Assembly (NCBI RefSeq): GCF_034058155.1
Contig: NZ_CP139148.1
Location: 2,666,001 to 2,730,000, forward strand
From: Flavobacterium sp. KACC 22761
Lineage (GTDB): Bacteria; Bacteroidota; Bacteroidia; Flavobacteriales; Flavobacteriaceae
Direction: 5' to 3'
Length of the DNA stretch: 64,000 nt
Under the pieces are notes generated by a model. That model was not told the DNA's origin. It saw nothing but the letters and a program-made list of their open reading frames with translations, and searched no databases. A program made the translations under genes and the position numbers. Of the stretch, positions 54,253 to 63,634 are shown piece by piece. Position 1 is the first letter of the stretch, and every line of letters begins with the position of its first letter.

Positions 54253-55482
54253 TTAAATTTTGACTGTTTCGTTGATCAAACGGACAGGTTTGTTTGAAAA
54301 TAATTTGATTAAAAGAACTTCAGGAAGCGAAGTATATTTTCTGGAATCGCATTCGTACCACCAGTAAGAATTATATTTGACATTGTTTTTCTCCATTTTC
54401 ACCAACCAGATTTTTTCATTTGCGTTGCTTATTTCTTTTTTCTCGATGATTTTATAGCCCGCTCCAGTCCAACATATTAAAGGGTTATGGGCAGGAGTTT
54501 TAATATAAATAAGTTTGTTAGAAGTCGTAATCTTGAATACTTCGTTATTGACCCAAACACCATTTTGAATAGCATATTCTGGACTGATGTTTTCAAGTAA
54601 GTTGTGAGGCTGTATTTTTTTGATTTCAAAACTAGTTCCAACGGTTACGATTGTTCCAGCGATGGCAAAGAAAACTGTGTGCCACATTTTTTTCGTTTCG
54701 ACTTCTTTTGTTTTGGGTTTAAAAAATCGGATGAAAAAAAGCATTGGAAGAATTTGATAAAATACAAAACAAAGAATTCCGATAGAATGATGCAATACGT
54801 TTTCTTCAGTACAATTGAATAAAACTAGTGTAATAATTCTGAAATAATTTGAAATAATATTCAGAATTATTACTACGGCGCAAAAAAGAAAAATCTGCAA
54901 AATATTGAAATGTTTTTGATGTTTCTTTTCTTCAAGCGTCAATAAAAATGCGCCAGACAACAATCCGGTTTTGAACATGGACAATCCTATGCAAGCGGTA
55001 TCAATAGTAATTTTTGCGTTATCGATGTAAAAGTTGACGCCTTCTATCTTGTCGATCGAAATAAAGTTCTTCAAAACTAAATAAACATAGTAGCAGAGAG
55101 ATTGTTTGATTTCGGTCGTCAAATAGTCAAAAAACGTATTGAAGATGGAAGAGAATAACAAAATGCAGATAAAAGCAATAAATGAAAATTTTTGAGTAAC
55201 ACCGTAATACAAAAGGCATACAAACAAAGCTAGAGCCAGAAAATGCACAGATTGCGTATGTAGTCGATAACTAATGAATTCTAAAACAATAATTGATGCT
55301 AAAAGAGGATAGTTGAGATTAAGACTCGTTTTTTTGCCACCAAAAACAAACAATCCAATTGAGGCTATTATCCCGAATAAATTATTGTTTAATCCATTAA
55401 GTACAATACTTTGGTTTAAAAGCAACAGAAGACAAACGATTAGCAGTACCGCAACTTTTTTGTATTGGAGTGTTGAATTCAT
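54253..55482 (-). CDS. xrtN: Exosortase N
   Basis: A 409-residue integral membrane protease/transpeptidase of the exosortase family. About eight hydrophobic segments carry the catalytic triad: Cys164 in DTACIGLSMFKTG, Arg215 in SNYFRIITLVLF and His231/232 in NVLHHSIGILCF. A C-terminal extracytoplasmic domain (about 275-409, with LICWTGAGYKIIEKKE) resembles EpsI-like exosortase partners. Exosortases recognise a C-terminal PEP-type signal, and the only visible target is the VIT protein encoded directly upstream. The start codon abuts the upstream stop (TAA-ATG), implying translational coupling. An IS3 element ends 7 bases past the stop. Confidence 0.9.
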   Translation of the reverse strand: MNSTLQYKKVAVLLIVCLLLLLNQSIVLNGLNNNLFGIIASIGLFVFGGKKTSLNLNYPLLASIIVLEFISYRLHTQSVHFLALALFVCLLYYGVTQKFSFIAFICILLFSSIFNTFFDYLTTEIKQSLCYYVYLVLKNFISIDKIEGVNFYIDNAKITIDTACIGLSMFKTGLLSGAFLLTLEEKKHQKHFNILQIFLFCAVVIILNIISNYFRIITLVLFNCTEENVLHHSIGILCFVFYQILPMLFFIRFFKPKTKEVETKKMWHTVFFAIAGTIVTVGTSFEIKKIQPHNLLENISPEYAIQNGVWVNNEVFKITTSNKLIYIKTPAHNPLICWTGAGYKIIEKKEISNANEKIWLVKMEKNNVKYNSYWWYECDSRKYTSLPEVLLIKLFSNKPVRLINETVKI

Positions 55483-57975
55483 TTAGGCTAGTTGTTTTTT
55501 GTTTTTTCGGTAATAGAAATATAAAGCAGAAATTCCAATTATGATTAAAAGCCATTCATGAGGTTCAGGAACTGATCCATCATTATTTATGGAAGCATTT
55601 CCTAATGTGTTCACATTTTTTTCAATGCCATTTTTGGCATAATCTTCATCTGTTTCTAAGACAATTAAAGAAGAAATTGGTGTTACTATGTTGGCATCTT
55701 TTGCCAATTCAACATATTGGTTTGAAGCCAAAGTATCATTTTTGATTTTTACTTGTTCTTCTAAAACTTTTCCAAAAGCGTACATTCTGTAAATATGATT
55801 TGGGCCGTTGCTTTTTGAAGTGCTGTCTGCAATGTTTTCATGAATTGAAATTTGAGCAGGTTCAATATTGATGCTGTTTTCATCTGTTTTGTACGATGGA
55901 AATTGTTGTTTTTTGATCAGATTCAAACTTTTGTCCAAACTGCATTGAAAATAATCAACATATTTTTGCTCTTTTACAGTTTGCCAAAAAGGATTAATAT
56001 CGGTGCTGATATTAATGACTTTTATGTTTTTTTCTGTTGTATTAGTTTTAATTTCTTTCAGATAATTGGAATCTTCAAGTTCTTCAAAATTGGCAGAAAA
56101 TGTTCCCGATTTTGTAATGATTAAAGTATTTTTGGCTAATTGGTAAAGTGGAAGCAAAGAATAATGGTAGTTTTCAAAATCCAATTGAATGGCTTTGAAA
56201 TTCTCGGCATTAATTTGTGTTTTTTTACCATTTACAAAAACGTAAAGATTCTTTTGGTTTAAATTTATAAAAGCTTCGATTTGTTTAGTTGTCCAATTGT
56301 CATTCAGATCCAATATTATTTCAGAAGGAGTGAAGGGAATAATCGTTTTCTGGATATTTTGAATTTCGTACACTTTGTTTTTCCATACAAATGCTTGCGA
56401 ATTAATTTTAGGTAAAGGCATAGTCGCATCCCATTCATCCAATCCTGTAGATTGATTGATGAAAAAACCTTTTTCAAGTTCAAAATCCTTACTGGTTTCT
56501 ATAGCGGTGTTTCCAACAGTTTGTATTCTTGAAATTGTTTTAGCATTTGAAATGTTTGGTCCTTTTGTTGAAAGGCTCTGATATTTTAAAATATTATCCT
56601 CTACCTTCAGAGGAGTGGTAAAGCCGCATTTGAATTTTCTAGGTGTTTGTTTGTTTACTGGGAAAACTCGAACTACAACTTTATTTCCTTCTCTCCATTG
56701 CAGTAAAGAAGGATCACGATATTCTACGCCAACAATCTGTTTGTATGCTTTTTTTGCTTTTTCCTTTGTTGTCAAGACGCCTTTTCGCTCAATTCCGTTT
56801 ACCCAAAGTGAAAGTGAAGTAGCAACAGATCCTTCCGGCAATTGAAAAGAGTAAATAGCCTCTTGATTATTCCAAGCTTTTACGTCGGATGCAATATCCA
56901 TCGTGATTTCGGTATAGGCTAATCGCGTATTGGGATAAAGTTTTACATCTTCTTTAATGGCTTTTGTGAGTACATTTTCACCGCTCCAAAGCTGTTCTTC
57001 GGTTTCAAGTCTTTTGTCAAAATTTGATTTTAGAATATTTATTTTGTCATCATTTGTTAGGCCTGAATCTTCACAAAACCAATAGGCAATACTGATAAAC
57101 GGATTATGGATTTTGGTTTTGTTGAACTGTTGATTGCTGAATGAATCAAATCCGTCAAATGAGAAAAAGTTATTTTTGTCAAAATATACAATATCCTTCT
57201 TTAATAAGATCTCGTTAAAAAAATTGGGTTTTAAATTCTGTGAAACCGAAATGTATCGTGGTAAATCTTCATCAGAATTAAAAGAATTGATTCTGGCACT
57301 TTGAATTATTTTGTTGTTTTCGACAACTAATCCAATAGTGAAAATCGAAAAACCGACTAGTACAAGCCCAAATCCGGCGGTAAAAGAAAGAAAATAGATT
57401 CTGTTTTTTGACAAATTCACAATGACAGTTAGCAAATGAATAATTAAAATTATTCCTGGCACCAGGCCATAAAATCCCATTCCGAGAGCTAAAATTCCAA
57501 TAAATGAAAATGGTGTCAATGGAATAAGGTATAAGGCAAAATAAAAGATGATCCAAAATGAAATTCCGTTTATAAAATAAAATAGGAATGTACGAGGGGT
57601 TTTAATAAAATCTTGATAAAGAATAAAATTCGTAAAGCAAAAAATAAAAGTGGTAACATATACCCATATAGGTAAATCTTGAAAAACCGGAATAAAAACA
57701 TTCAAGCTAAAGCAACCAATAAGCCAATTCAGCATTAGAAAAGGAATTAGATGAACGTATTCGTTTTTGTTTTTTAAAATTGAAAAAGAGATAAGAGTAC
57801 CATATAAAAATTCAATCATAAGACTGACTACCCCGATTGATTCGTATTCGTTAAAAGATAATTTTTTAAAGGTTAAAGAACAAATCATAAAGATGGTGCT
57901 GAAAATGGTAACCACAAGACTTGACTGTACTCCAGGTTTTTGGTAATAATCTAAAATTTCTGTTTTGTATTTCAT
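55483..57975 (-). CDS. XrtN-system VIT-domain membrane protein
   Basis: An 830-residue substrate candidate for XrtN. Residues 1-225 form about seven membrane helices. A VIT domain spans about 345-470 (AYTEITMDIASDVKAWNNQE; GVEYRDPSLLQWREGNKVVV). A vWA-like part follows, ending in NIVTPISSLIVLETDEDY, the usual closing block of VIT-vWA proteins. The place of the metal site reads ILDLNDNWT (about 553-561) rather than DxSxS, so the MIDAS looks lost. The C-terminus has VPEPHEWLL (802-810), a hydrophobic helix and a basic tail, a PEP-type sorting signal. It is first in the operon, from a consensus promoter. Confidence 0.88.
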   Translation of the reverse strand: MKYKTEILDYYQKPGVQSSLVVTIFSTIFMICSLTFKKLSFNEYESIGVVSLMIEFLYGTLISFSILKNKNEYVHLIPFLMLNWLIGCFSLNVFIPVFQDLPIWVYVTTFIFCFTNFILYQDFIKTPRTFLFYFINGISFWIIFYFALYLIPLTPFSFIGILALGMGFYGLVPGIILIIHLLTVIVNLSKNRIYFLSFTAGFGLVLVGFSIFTIGLVVENNKIIQSARINSFNSDEDLPRYISVSQNLKPNFFNEILLKKDIVYFDKNNFFSFDGFDSFSNQQFNKTKIHNPFISIAYWFCEDSGLTNDDKINILKSNFDKRLETEEQLWSGENVLTKAIKEDVKLYPNTRLAYTEITMDIASDVKAWNNQEAIYSFQLPEGSVATSLSLWVNGIERKGVLTTKEKAKKAYKQIVGVEYRDPSLLQWREGNKVVVRVFPVNKQTPRKFKCGFTTPLKVEDNILKYQSLSTKGPNISNAKTISRIQTVGNTAIETSKDFELEKGFFINQSTGLDEWDATMPLPKINSQAFVWKNKVYEIQNIQKTIIPFTPSEIILDLNDNWTTKQIEAFINLNQKNLYVFVNGKKTQINAENFKAIQLDFENYHYSLLPLYQLAKNTLIITKSGTFSANFEELEDSNYLKEIKTNTTEKNIKVINISTDINPFWQTVKEQKYVDYFQCSLDKSLNLIKKQQFPSYKTDENSINIEPAQISIHENIADSTSKSNGPNHIYRMYAFGKVLEEQVKIKNDTLASNQYVELAKDANIVTPISSLIVLETDEDYAKNGIEKNVNTLGNASINNDGSVPEPHEWLLIIIGISALYFYYRKNKKQLA

Positions 57976-58006
57976 AGTTATATATTTTTAAAAGTACTTT
58001 GAATTA

Positions 58007-58034
58007 CAAAGTTAATAGAAAATCTGAAATACAA
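58007..58034 (-). promoter_or_regulatory. Promoter of the VIT protein-xrtN operon
   Basis: On the minus strand: TTG (58032-58034), a 17-base spacer, TAACTTTG (58007-58014). It lies 32 bases before the ATG at 57975. Confidence 0.7.
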
Positions 58035-58359
58035 AATTTTAGAGCTAGTTTTTTTAGGAAATTTCTGGATTCGGTTTTTTGTGTGAAAATGTATTTTGAA
58101 GACGAAAAAAAGGCAACTATAACGTTATAATTTGTTATTTAGAAACATTCTTCGCTAAAACAGATGTAAAATCGTACTTACGCTATAACATTAAATTTCG
58201 ACTTTGTTAAAGAAAAGATTTTAAAATGCCAATAATTCATTTTTTTAATATAAAATTGATTTTTTTATAAAAACAAGCAGTGAAAATCGTTTTTTAGCAA
58301 TAATAATTTTTGAAAAGACGACTTCTATTAAATTTTTTTTAATTACGGTCTTTAATGTT
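58035..58359. other. Divergent intergenic region between the xrtN operon and acnB
   Basis: AT-rich non-coding stretch. The only clear structure is TATAACGTTATA (58117-58128), a perfect 12-bp palindrome that could be an operator. No open frame or RNA gene is seen. Confidence 0.4.
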
Positions 58360-58367
58360 TAAATTTG
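58360..58367 (+). promoter_or_regulatory. -7 promoter element of acnB
   Basis: TAAATTTG is an exact TAnnTTTG match, 28 bases before the ATG at 58395. It overlaps the TTG at 58365, ruling that codon out as the start. Confidence 0.6.
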
Positions 58368-58394
58368 CCTCAAAAAAATAAATCCGCTTTTATT

Positions 58395-61166
58395 ATGAAT
58401 ATTTATCAGGATTACCTTCAAGAAATTGAAGAAAGAAAAAATCAAGGGTTACACCCAAAACCAATTGATGGAGCTGAGTTATTAAGCGAAATCATTGCTC
58501 AAATTAAAGATGTTGATAACGCAAACCGCGAAGACTCTCTTAAGTTTTTTATTTACAATACGTTACCGGGTACTACAAGTGCTGCAGGTGAAAAAGCAAA
58601 GTTTTTGAAAGAAATCATTTTAGGTCAATCTATTGTAAAAGAGATTACGCCTGTTTTTGCTTTTGAACTATTATCACACATGAAGGGCGGACCTTCAATT
58701 GAAGTGTTGTTAGATCTAGCTTTAGGCAACGATGCTGCAATTGCACAACAAGCTGCAGATGTTCTTAAAACACAAGTTTTCCTTTACGATGCTGATACTG
58801 ACCGTTTGAAAGAAGCTTTCAAAGCTGGCAATGCATTTGCTAAAGAAATTATTGAAAGTTATGCAAAAGCTGAATTCTTCACTAAACTTCCAGAAATAGC
58901 TGAAGAAATCAAAGTTGTTACATATATTGCTGGTGAAGGAGATATCTCTACAGATTTATTGTCTCCAGGAAACCAAGCGCACTCTCGTTCAGATCGTGAA
59001 CTTCACGGTAAATGTATGATTACGCCTCAAGCTCAAGAGGAAATTCAAGCTTTGCAAGCAAAACATCCAGATGCAAGTGTGATGTTAATTGCTGAAAAAG
59101 GAACAATGGGAGTGGGTTCTTCTAGAATGTCAGGTGTGAACAACGTGGCACTTTGGACAGGAAAACAAGCAAGTGAGTATGTTCCATTCGTAAATATTGC
59201 TCCAATTGTTGGTGGTACAAACGGTATTTCTCCAATTTTCCTTACTACAGTTGACGTGACTGGAGGTATCGGAATTGACCTTAAAAATTGGGTTAAAAAA
59301 TTAGATGCAGACGGAAAACCAGTATTGAATGAAAATAACGAGCCAATTCTTGAGCAAGCATATTCTGTTGCTACAGGAACTGTTTTGACAATCAATACTC
59401 AAACTAAAAAATTATACAACGGTGATCAAGAATTAATTGATATTTCAAGATCATTTACTCCTCAGAAAAAAGAGTTCATTAGAGCTGGAGGATCGTATGC
59501 AATTGTATTTGGTAAAAAATTACAAACATTTGCTGCAAAAGTTTTAGATATTGAAGCTCCAGCTGTATTTGCTCCATCTAAAGAAATTTCTAACGAAGGA
59601 CAAGGCTTAACTGCAGTTGAGAAAATCTTCAACAAAAACGCTGTTGGTATTGCTCCAGGAAAAGTATTGCACGCTGGATCTGACGTTCGTGTAGAAGTAA
59701 ACATTGTAGGTTCTCAGGATACTACAGGTCTTATGACGGCTCAAGAATTAGAGTCTATGGCGGCTACGGTTATTTCTCCAATTGTTGATGGTGCTTATCA
59801 ATCTGGTTGTCACACTGCTTCAGTTTGGGATAAAAAAGCTCAGGCTAATATTCCTAAATTAATGAAGTTCATGAACAACTTTGGTTTGATCACAGCACGT
59901 GACCCTAAAGGTGTTTACCACTCAATGACTGACGTAATCCACAAAGTACTTAACGATATTACGATCGACGAATGGGCAATCATTATCGGTGGTGACTCTC
60001 ACACGAGAATGTCTAAAGGTGTTGCTTTTGGTGCTGACTCAGGAACTGTTGCTCTAGCATTGGCTACGGGAGAGGCTTCTATGCCAATTCCAGAATCTGT
60101 AAAAGTGACTTTCAAAGGAGACATGAAAGGGTACATGGATTTCCGTGATGTGGTTCACGCTACTCAAGCTCAAATGCTTAAGCAGTTCAACGGAGAGAAC
60201 GTATTCCAAGGAAGAATCATTGAGGTCCACATTGGTACGCTTACTGCTGACCAAGCGTTTACATTTACAGACTGGACTGCAGAGATGAAAGCAAAAGCTT
60301 CTATCTGTATTTCAGAAGACGATACTTTGATCGAATCATTGGAAATTGCTAAAGGCAGAATCCAAATCATGATTACTAAAGGAATGGATAATGATAGACA
60401 AGTTCTTCAAGGATTAATCAACAAAGCAGATAAGAGAATTGCTGAAATTAAATCTGGTGAAAAACCAGCCTTAACTCCAGATGCGAATGCTAAATATTAT
60501 GCTGAAGTTGTAGTTGATTTAGATCAAATCGCTGAACCAATGATTGCGGATCCAGATGTTAATAACAAAGACGTTTCTAAACGTTATACTCATGATACAA
60601 TCAGACCATTATCTTTCTATGGTGGAGAGAAAAAAGTAGATCTTGGATTTATTGGTTCTTGTATGGTTCACAAAGGAGATATGAAAATCCTTGCTCAAAT
60701 GTTGAAAAATGTTGAAGCACAAACAGGAAAAGTTGAGTTTAATGCTCCCCTTGTAGTTGCTCCTCCAACTTATAACATCGTTGATGAGTTGAAAGCTGAA
60801 GGTGACTGGGAAGTTTTACAAAGATACTCTGGTTTCGAATTTGATGATAATGCTCCAAAATCGGCAGCACGTACAGAATACGAAAACATGTTATACTTAG
60901 AGCGTCCTGGATGTAACCTTTGTATGGGGAATCAAGAAAAAGCAGCCAAAGGAGATACGGTAATGGCAACATCTACTCGTTTGTTCCAAGGAAGAGTTGT
61001 AGAAGATAAAGAAGGTAAAAAAGGAGAATCATTGCTTTCTTCTACGCCAGTTGTGGTTCTTTCTACAATTTTAGGTAGAACTCCAACAATCGAAGAATAC
61101 ACTGCTGCGGTAGACGGAATCAACTTAACGAAGTTTGCTCCATCTAACAAACAATTAGTGATGTAA
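58395..61166 (+). CDS. acnB: Bifunctional aconitate hydratase 2 / 2-methylisocitrate dehydratase
   Basis: A 923-residue iron-sulfur enzyme interconverting citrate and isocitrate in the TCA cycle, also able to act on 2-methylisocitrate in the family. The AcnB-specific N-terminal HEAT-like domain (about 1-160) and swivel domain precede the catalytic part. Cluster ligands are visible as the cysteine in GSCMVHKG and the pair in RPGCNLCMGNQEKAA; IIGGDSHTRMSKGVAFGADS also marks the active site. The start is the ATG at 58395 (MNIYQDYLQEIEERKNQ); the TTG at 58365 overlaps the promoter box. A terminator separates it from acnA. Confidence 0.96.
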   Translation: MNIYQDYLQEIEERKNQGLHPKPIDGAELLSEIIAQIKDVDNANREDSLKFFIYNTLPGTTSAAGEKAKFLKEIILGQSIVKEITPVFAFELLSHMKGGPSIEVLLDLALGNDAAIAQQAADVLKTQVFLYDADTDRLKEAFKAGNAFAKEIIESYAKAEFFTKLPEIAEEIKVVTYIAGEGDISTDLLSPGNQAHSRSDRELHGKCMITPQAQEEIQALQAKHPDASVMLIAEKGTMGVGSSRMSGVNNVALWTGKQASEYVPFVNIAPIVGGTNGISPIFLTTVDVTGGIGIDLKNWVKKLDADGKPVLNENNEPILEQAYSVATGTVLTINTQTKKLYNGDQELIDISRSFTPQKKEFIRAGGSYAIVFGKKLQTFAAKVLDIEAPAVFAPSKEISNEGQGLTAVEKIFNKNAVGIAPGKVLHAGSDVRVEVNIVGSQDTTGLMTAQELESMAATVISPIVDGAYQSGCHTASVWDKKAQANIPKLMKFMNNFGLITARDPKGVYHSMTDVIHKVLNDITIDEWAIIIGGDSHTRMSKGVAFGADSGTVALALATGEASMPIPESVKVTFKGDMKGYMDFRDVVHATQAQMLKQFNGENVFQGRIIEVHIGTLTADQAFTFTDWTAEMKAKASICISEDDTLIESLEIAKGRIQIMITKGMDNDRQVLQGLINKADKRIAEIKSGEKPALTPDANAKYYAEVVVDLDQIAEPMIADPDVNNKDVSKRYTHDTIRPLSFYGGEKKVDLGFIGSCMVHKGDMKILAQMLKNVEAQTGKVEFNAPLVVAPPTYNIVDELKAEGDWEVLQRYSGFEFDDNAPKSAARTEYENMLYLERPGCNLCMGNQEKAAKGDTVMATSTRLFQGRVVEDKEGKKGESLLSSTPVVVLSTILGRTPTIEEYTAAVDGINLTKFAPSNKQLVM

Positions 61167-61195
61167 TCGAATAGATTATTTATTCATAGTATTTT

Positions 61196-61227
61196 AAGCC
61201 CGAGTCATAAAACTCGGGCTTTTTTTG
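61196..61227 (+). terminator. acnB terminator
   Basis: AAGCCCGAGT (61196-61205) with ACTCGGGCTT (61212-61221), a 6-base loop and a T run. Confidence 0.88.
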
Positions 61228-61293
61228 TAATAATTGTTCTATTTTTTGTATCTTGTGATGTTCAAAAAAACAAATAATAAAACAAATAAATCT

Positions 61294-63558
61294 ATGGCTT
61301 TTGATATCGAAATGATTAAAAAAGTGTACGAAAACATGCCGAGCCGCGTTGACAAAGCGCGTGAGATTGTTGGTCGTCCGCTTACTTTAACAGAGAAAAT
61401 TTTATACAACCACCTTTGGGATGGAAATCCGACTAAGGCGTTTGGAAGAGGAATTGATTATGTTGACTTCGCGCCAGATCGAGTTGCTTGTCAAGATGCA
61501 ACTGCGCAAATGGCATTATTGCAATTCATGCACGCTGGAAAATCTAAAGTAGCAGTTCCTACAACGGTGCACTGCGATCACTTGATTCAGGCAAAAGTCG
61601 ATGCTGTAACCGATTTGGCTAGAGCCAAAACACAAAGTAATGAAGTTTTTGACTTTTTGTCTTCTGTTTCAAATAAATACGGAATCGGTTTTTGGAAACC
61701 AGGAGCAGGAATTATCCACCAAGTAGTGCTTGAAAATTATGCATTTCCTGGCGGAATGATGATTGGTACCGATTCTCACACTGTAAATGCAGGAGGTTTA
61801 GGAATGGTGGCAATTGGTGTTGGTGGAGCAGATGCTGTAGATGTTATGTCAGGAATGGCTTGGGAGCTTAAATTTCCTAAACTTATTGGAGTTAAATTGA
61901 CTGGTAAATTATCAGGATGGACAGCTCCAAAAGATGTTATTCTTAAAGTTGCAGGTATTCTTACTGTAAAAGGAGGAACCGGTGCAATTGTAGAATATTT
62001 CGGCGAAGGTGCGACTTCTATGTCTTGTACAGGTAAAGGAACAATTTGCAATATGGGAGCTGAAATTGGAGCAACTACTTCAACTTTTGGTTATGATGAC
62101 TCTATGAGCCGTTACCTGCGTTCTACAAACAGAGCTGAAGTGGCTGATGCGGCAGACAAAATAGCTTCCTATTTAACAGGTGACCCAGAAGTTTATGCCA
62201 ATCCAGAACAATATTTTGATCAAGTTATCGAAATCAATTTATCTACATTAGAACCACATTTAAACGGACCTTTTACACCAGATTTGGCTACTCCAATTTC
62301 TAAAATGAAAGAGGAAGCCATCAAAAATAACTGGCCTTTGCAAATTCAGGTTGGTTTGATTGGTTCTTGTACAAACTCTTCTTATGAAGATATTTCACGC
62401 GCCGCTTCATTGGCAAGACAAGTTGCAAATAAAAATCTAAAAACGAAATCACAGTTTACCATTACGCCAGGTTCTGAAGTGGTGCGTTCTACCATCGAAA
62501 GAGACGGATTTATTGATACGTTCCATAAAATTGGGGCAACAGTTTTTGCAAATGCCTGCGGACCATGTATTGGTATGTGGGATAGAGAAGGAGCAGAAAA
62601 AGAAGAAAGAAACACGATTGTGCATTCTTTCAACCGTAACTTCTCAAAACGTGCAGACGGTAATCCAAATACTTTAGCTTTTGTTGGTTCACCAGAATTG
62701 GTGACGGCATTGGCAATTGCTGGTGATTTAAGTTTTAATCCATTAACAGATAAGTTGATCAATGAAGAAGGCGAAGAAGTAATGCTTGACGCTCCAACAG
62801 GAGACGAGCTTCCTTCTAAAGGTTTCTACGCCGAAGATCCAGGATTCCAAGCTCCTGCTGAAGACGGTTCGGGAGTTACAGTTGTCGTAAATCCTACTTC
62901 AGAGCGTTTGCAGTTATTGGCTCCGTTTGACGCTTGGGACGGTAAAAACATCACAGGCGCCAAATTATTGATCAAAGCATTCGGAAAATGTACTACAGAT
63001 CACATTTCTATGGCTGGACCTTGGTTGCGTTTCCGCGGACATTTAGATAATATTTCAAACAACATGCTGATTGGTGCTGTAAATGCATACAACCAAAAAA
63101 CAAATTCGGTTAAAAACCAATTAACAGGCCAGTATGATGCTGTTCCTGCTGTTGCCCGCGCGTACAAAGCCGCTGGAGTTCCGTCTATTGTGGTTGGAGA
63201 TCACAACTATGGTGAAGGTTCTTCTCGTGAGCACGCTGCGATGGAGCCACGTTTCTTGGGAGTTAAAGCTGTTTTGGTAAAATCTTTTGCTCGTATCCAC
63301 GAAACAAACCTTAAAAAACAAGGTCTTTTAGGATTGACTTTTGCAAACGAAGCCGATTATGATAAAATTCAAGAAGATGACACAATCAATTTCTTAGATT
63401 TAACAGAATTCGCGCCAGGAAAACCATTGACACTAGAATTTGTTCACTCAAATGGTACAAAAGATATTATTTTGGCTAACCATACCTACAACGAAGGCCA
63501 AATCGGCTGGTTTGTTGCTGGTTCTGCATTAAACTTAATTGCGGCTGGAAAAGCTTAA
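61294..63558 (+). CDS. Aconitate hydratase (mitochondrial/AcnA-type)
   Basis: A second aconitase, 754 residues, with the four-domain eukaryote-mitochondrial-like layout. Active-site and cluster segments: [20 protein letters not shown], the cysteine in [13 protein letters not shown], the pair in [15 protein letters not shown] and the swivel-domain block [20 protein letters not shown]. The frame opens at 61234, but the ATG at 61294 ([20 protein letters not shown]) is the family start. Two aconitases of different classes thus sit in tandem, each with its own terminator, pointing to separate regulation. Confidence 0.94.
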   Translation: MAFDIEMIKKVYENMPSRVDKAREIVGRPLTLTEKILYNHLWDGNPTKAFGRGIDYVDFAPDRVACQDATAQMALLQFMHAGKSKVAVPTTVHCDHLIQAKVDAVTDLARAKTQSNEVFDFLSSVSNKYGIGFWKPGAGIIHQVVLENYAFPGGMMIGTDSHTVNAGGLGMVAIGVGGADAVDVMSGMAWELKFPKLIGVKLTGKLSGWTAPKDVILKVAGILTVKGGTGAIVEYFGEGATSMSCTGKGTICNMGAEIGATTSTFGYDDSMSRYLRSTNRAEVADAADKIASYLTGDPEVYANPEQYFDQVIEINLSTLEPHLNGPFTPDLATPISKMKEEAIKNNWPLQIQVGLIGSCTNSSYEDISRAASLARQVANKNLKTKSQFTITPGSEVVRSTIERDGFIDTFHKIGATVFANACGPCIGMWDREGAEKEERNTIVHSFNRNFSKRADGNPNTLAFVGSPELVTALAIAGDLSFNPLTDKLINEEGEEVMLDAPTGDELPSKGFYAEDPGFQAPAEDGSGVTVVVNPTSERLQLLAPFDAWDGKNITGAKLLIKAFGKCTTDHISMAGPWLRFRGHLDNISNNMLIGAVNAYNQKTNSVKNQLTGQYDAVPAVARAYKAAGVPSIVVGDHNYGEGSSREHAAMEPRFLGVKAVLVKSFARIHETNLKKQGLLGLTFANEADYDKIQEDDTINFLDLTEFAPGKPLTLEFVHSNGTKDIILANHTYNEGQIGWFVAGSALNLIAAGKA

Positions 63559-63580
63559 TTTTTAAGATTCAATTATAATA

Positions 63581-63608
63581 AAAATGCTCTGTGAAAACAG
63601 GGCATTTT
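63581..63608. terminator. Terminator after the second aconitase gene
   Basis: AAAATGCTCTGT (63581-63592) with ACAGGGCATTTT (63597-63608), one G-U pair, GAAA loop, T run on the plus strand and A run on the left. It can serve both convergent genes. Confidence 0.82.
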
Positions 63609-63634
63609 TTATTGTTACTAGAGGAATTAATGAA

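Noticed and set aside
54253..54300. Truncation of exosortase N by the IS element
   Set aside because: The stop codon and the bases before it lie outside the inverted repeat and any candidate target duplication, so the C-terminus is native.
58365..58394. TTG start extending acnB by 10 residues
   Set aside because: The TTG is part of the TAAATTTG promoter box, so it would not be transcribed as mRNA; the ATG at 58395 fits the family.
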